Position numbers and translations under genes: made by a program | The notes under the pieces: generated by a model | The model's database searches: none | Seen by the model: the letters and a program-made list of their open reading frames with translations, nothing else | Told to the model about the DNA's origin: nothing | Assembly (NCBI GenBank): GCA_964356495.1 | Contig: CAYHHR010000036.1 | Span: 1 to 6,516, forward strand | Direction of reading: 5' to 3' | DNA length: 6,516 bases | From: JAKANM01 sp964356495 | GTDB taxonomy: Bacteria; Patescibacteriota; Patescibacteriia; Magasanikbacterales; GWA2-37-8 | Shown: positions 5,981 to 6,516 of the stretch, piece after piece | Layout of the letters: each line of letters opens with the position of its first letter | Numbering within the stretch: the first letter of the stretch is position 1

Positions 5981-6516
5981 TTATTTTTTATGTTTGACGC
6001 GACTCACTCTAATAAGTCCGCCGCACGGCACAATCTCGACGCCTTTTTTCTCAAGTTCATCCAAAAATAAATTCATCCCCAAAGAGTCAGACGACATGTG
6101 TCCGGCCATGATCACATTTAGATGATGCTCGTTCGCGCGGCTGAGTAAATCTTCGTGCATATGCATGCCGACCGTCGTGCTAAATCCGGCGCGCGATAAA
6201 TATTCGTAAACTTTGGCGGATGGCTCAGTCCCGCCCGTCATCTCGATGATGTATTTCCCGGCGCGATACTTGGCGCTGCCGGCTGAAATAACCGGACCAA
6301 AACCCAATTTTTTCGCCTCGCGATATTCGGGAATTTCGAGGAGCGCGTCCAAAATATCACCGACGGTATGCGGCTGAACTTTTGCTAAATAATTTCGAAG
6401 GTATTCATCAACTAGGTTGTCCGCGATGGTGTGAGTGCCCATGAGATTTACCCCGAGCAGTCGCGCCACGTCGACAACTTTATAATGATTCGAGGCGTGC
6501 AGATTGCGTCCGACAA
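5981..6516 (-). CDS. NIF3-like dinuclear metal-centre protein (5' partial)
   Basis: The minus-strand frame is open to the window edge, so at least 177 C-terminal residues are visible and the true start lies outside; a GTG at 6467-6469 is internal, since recognisable sequence (GRNLHASNHYKVVDVARLLG) continues upstream of it. NIF3 proteins (PF01784) are hexameric with a two-metal site; their biochemical role is poorly settled. Visible family features are the NLMGTHTIADN segment, equivalent to the 'AHTxxD' metal-ligand motif, and VIMAGHMSSDSLGMNLFLDELEKKG close to the C-terminus, equivalent to the second His/acid ligand motif. The protein ends with PCGGLIRVSR and a Lys/His-rich tail. The middle region (EIPEYREAKKLGFGPVISAG and KYIIEMTGGTEPSAKVYEYL) resembles the archaeal-like, larger NIF3 form rather than E. 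coli YbgI. It lies 27 bases upstream of ruvA in the same direction. The family call is fairly secure; the function is unknown. Confidence 0.85.
   Translation of the reverse strand, partial: VGRNLHASNHYKVVDVARLLGVNLMGTHTIADNLVDEYLRNYLAKVQPHTVGDILDALLEIPEYREAKKLGFGPVISAGSAKYRAGKYIIEMTGGTEPSAKVYEYLSRAGFSTTVGMHMHEDLLSRANEHHLNVIMAGHMSSDSLGMNLFLDELEKKGVEIVPCGGLIRVSRVKHKK

Overview
The window looks like a chromosomal piece of a bacterium with a small, moderately AT-rich genome. My best guess is the Candidate Phyla Radiation (Patescibacteria). Reasons are the compact layout (gaps of 1-2 bases, one ATGA overlap), divergent but complete housekeeping proteins, weak Shine-Dalgarno signals, a large archaeal-like NIF3 protein next to ruvA, and reliance on the GatCAB tRNA amidotransferase. 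This taxonomic reading is inference; no rRNA or other marker is present. The standard genetic code fits every gene.

Positions 1-4438 hold a plus-strand run of five genes. First come three genes of thymidine nucleotide synthesis: thymidylate synthase (5' end cut by the window edge), dihydrofolate reductase and a dTMP-kinase-like protein. ThyA makes dTMP and oxidises methylene-tetrahydrofolate to dihydrofolate, FolA reduces the dihydrofolate, and Tmk phosphorylates dTMP towards dTTP. A G/C-rich inverted-repeat element of about 100 bp lies between folA and tmk. A multi-pass membrane protein of unknown function follows 1 base after tmk and overlaps gatB by 4 bases. gatB encodes the tRNA-binding/kinase subunit of the Asp/Glu-tRNA amidotransferase.

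Positions 4435-5343 form a separate plus-strand unit. A near-consensus sigma-70 promoter, whose -35 box overlaps the gatB stop codon, is followed by a leader of about 90 bases. The leader contains a terminator-like hairpin with a T run, plus alternative pairings that would disrupt it. The gene behind it is a uracil-phosphoribosyltransferase-like protein that is visibly more GC-rich than its neighbours. The layout suggests transcription attenuation of a pyrimidine-salvage gene and is the most interesting part of the window.

Positions 5314-6516 are minus-strand. A NIF3-like protein (5' end cut by the window edge) lies upstream of ruvA, the Holliday-junction branch-migration subunit. ruvA converges with the phosphoribosyltransferase gene onto a shared 13-bp hairpin that probably terminates both units. 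No stretch over 300 bases lacks a gene. I saw no tRNA, rRNA, CRISPR array, transposase or integrase.
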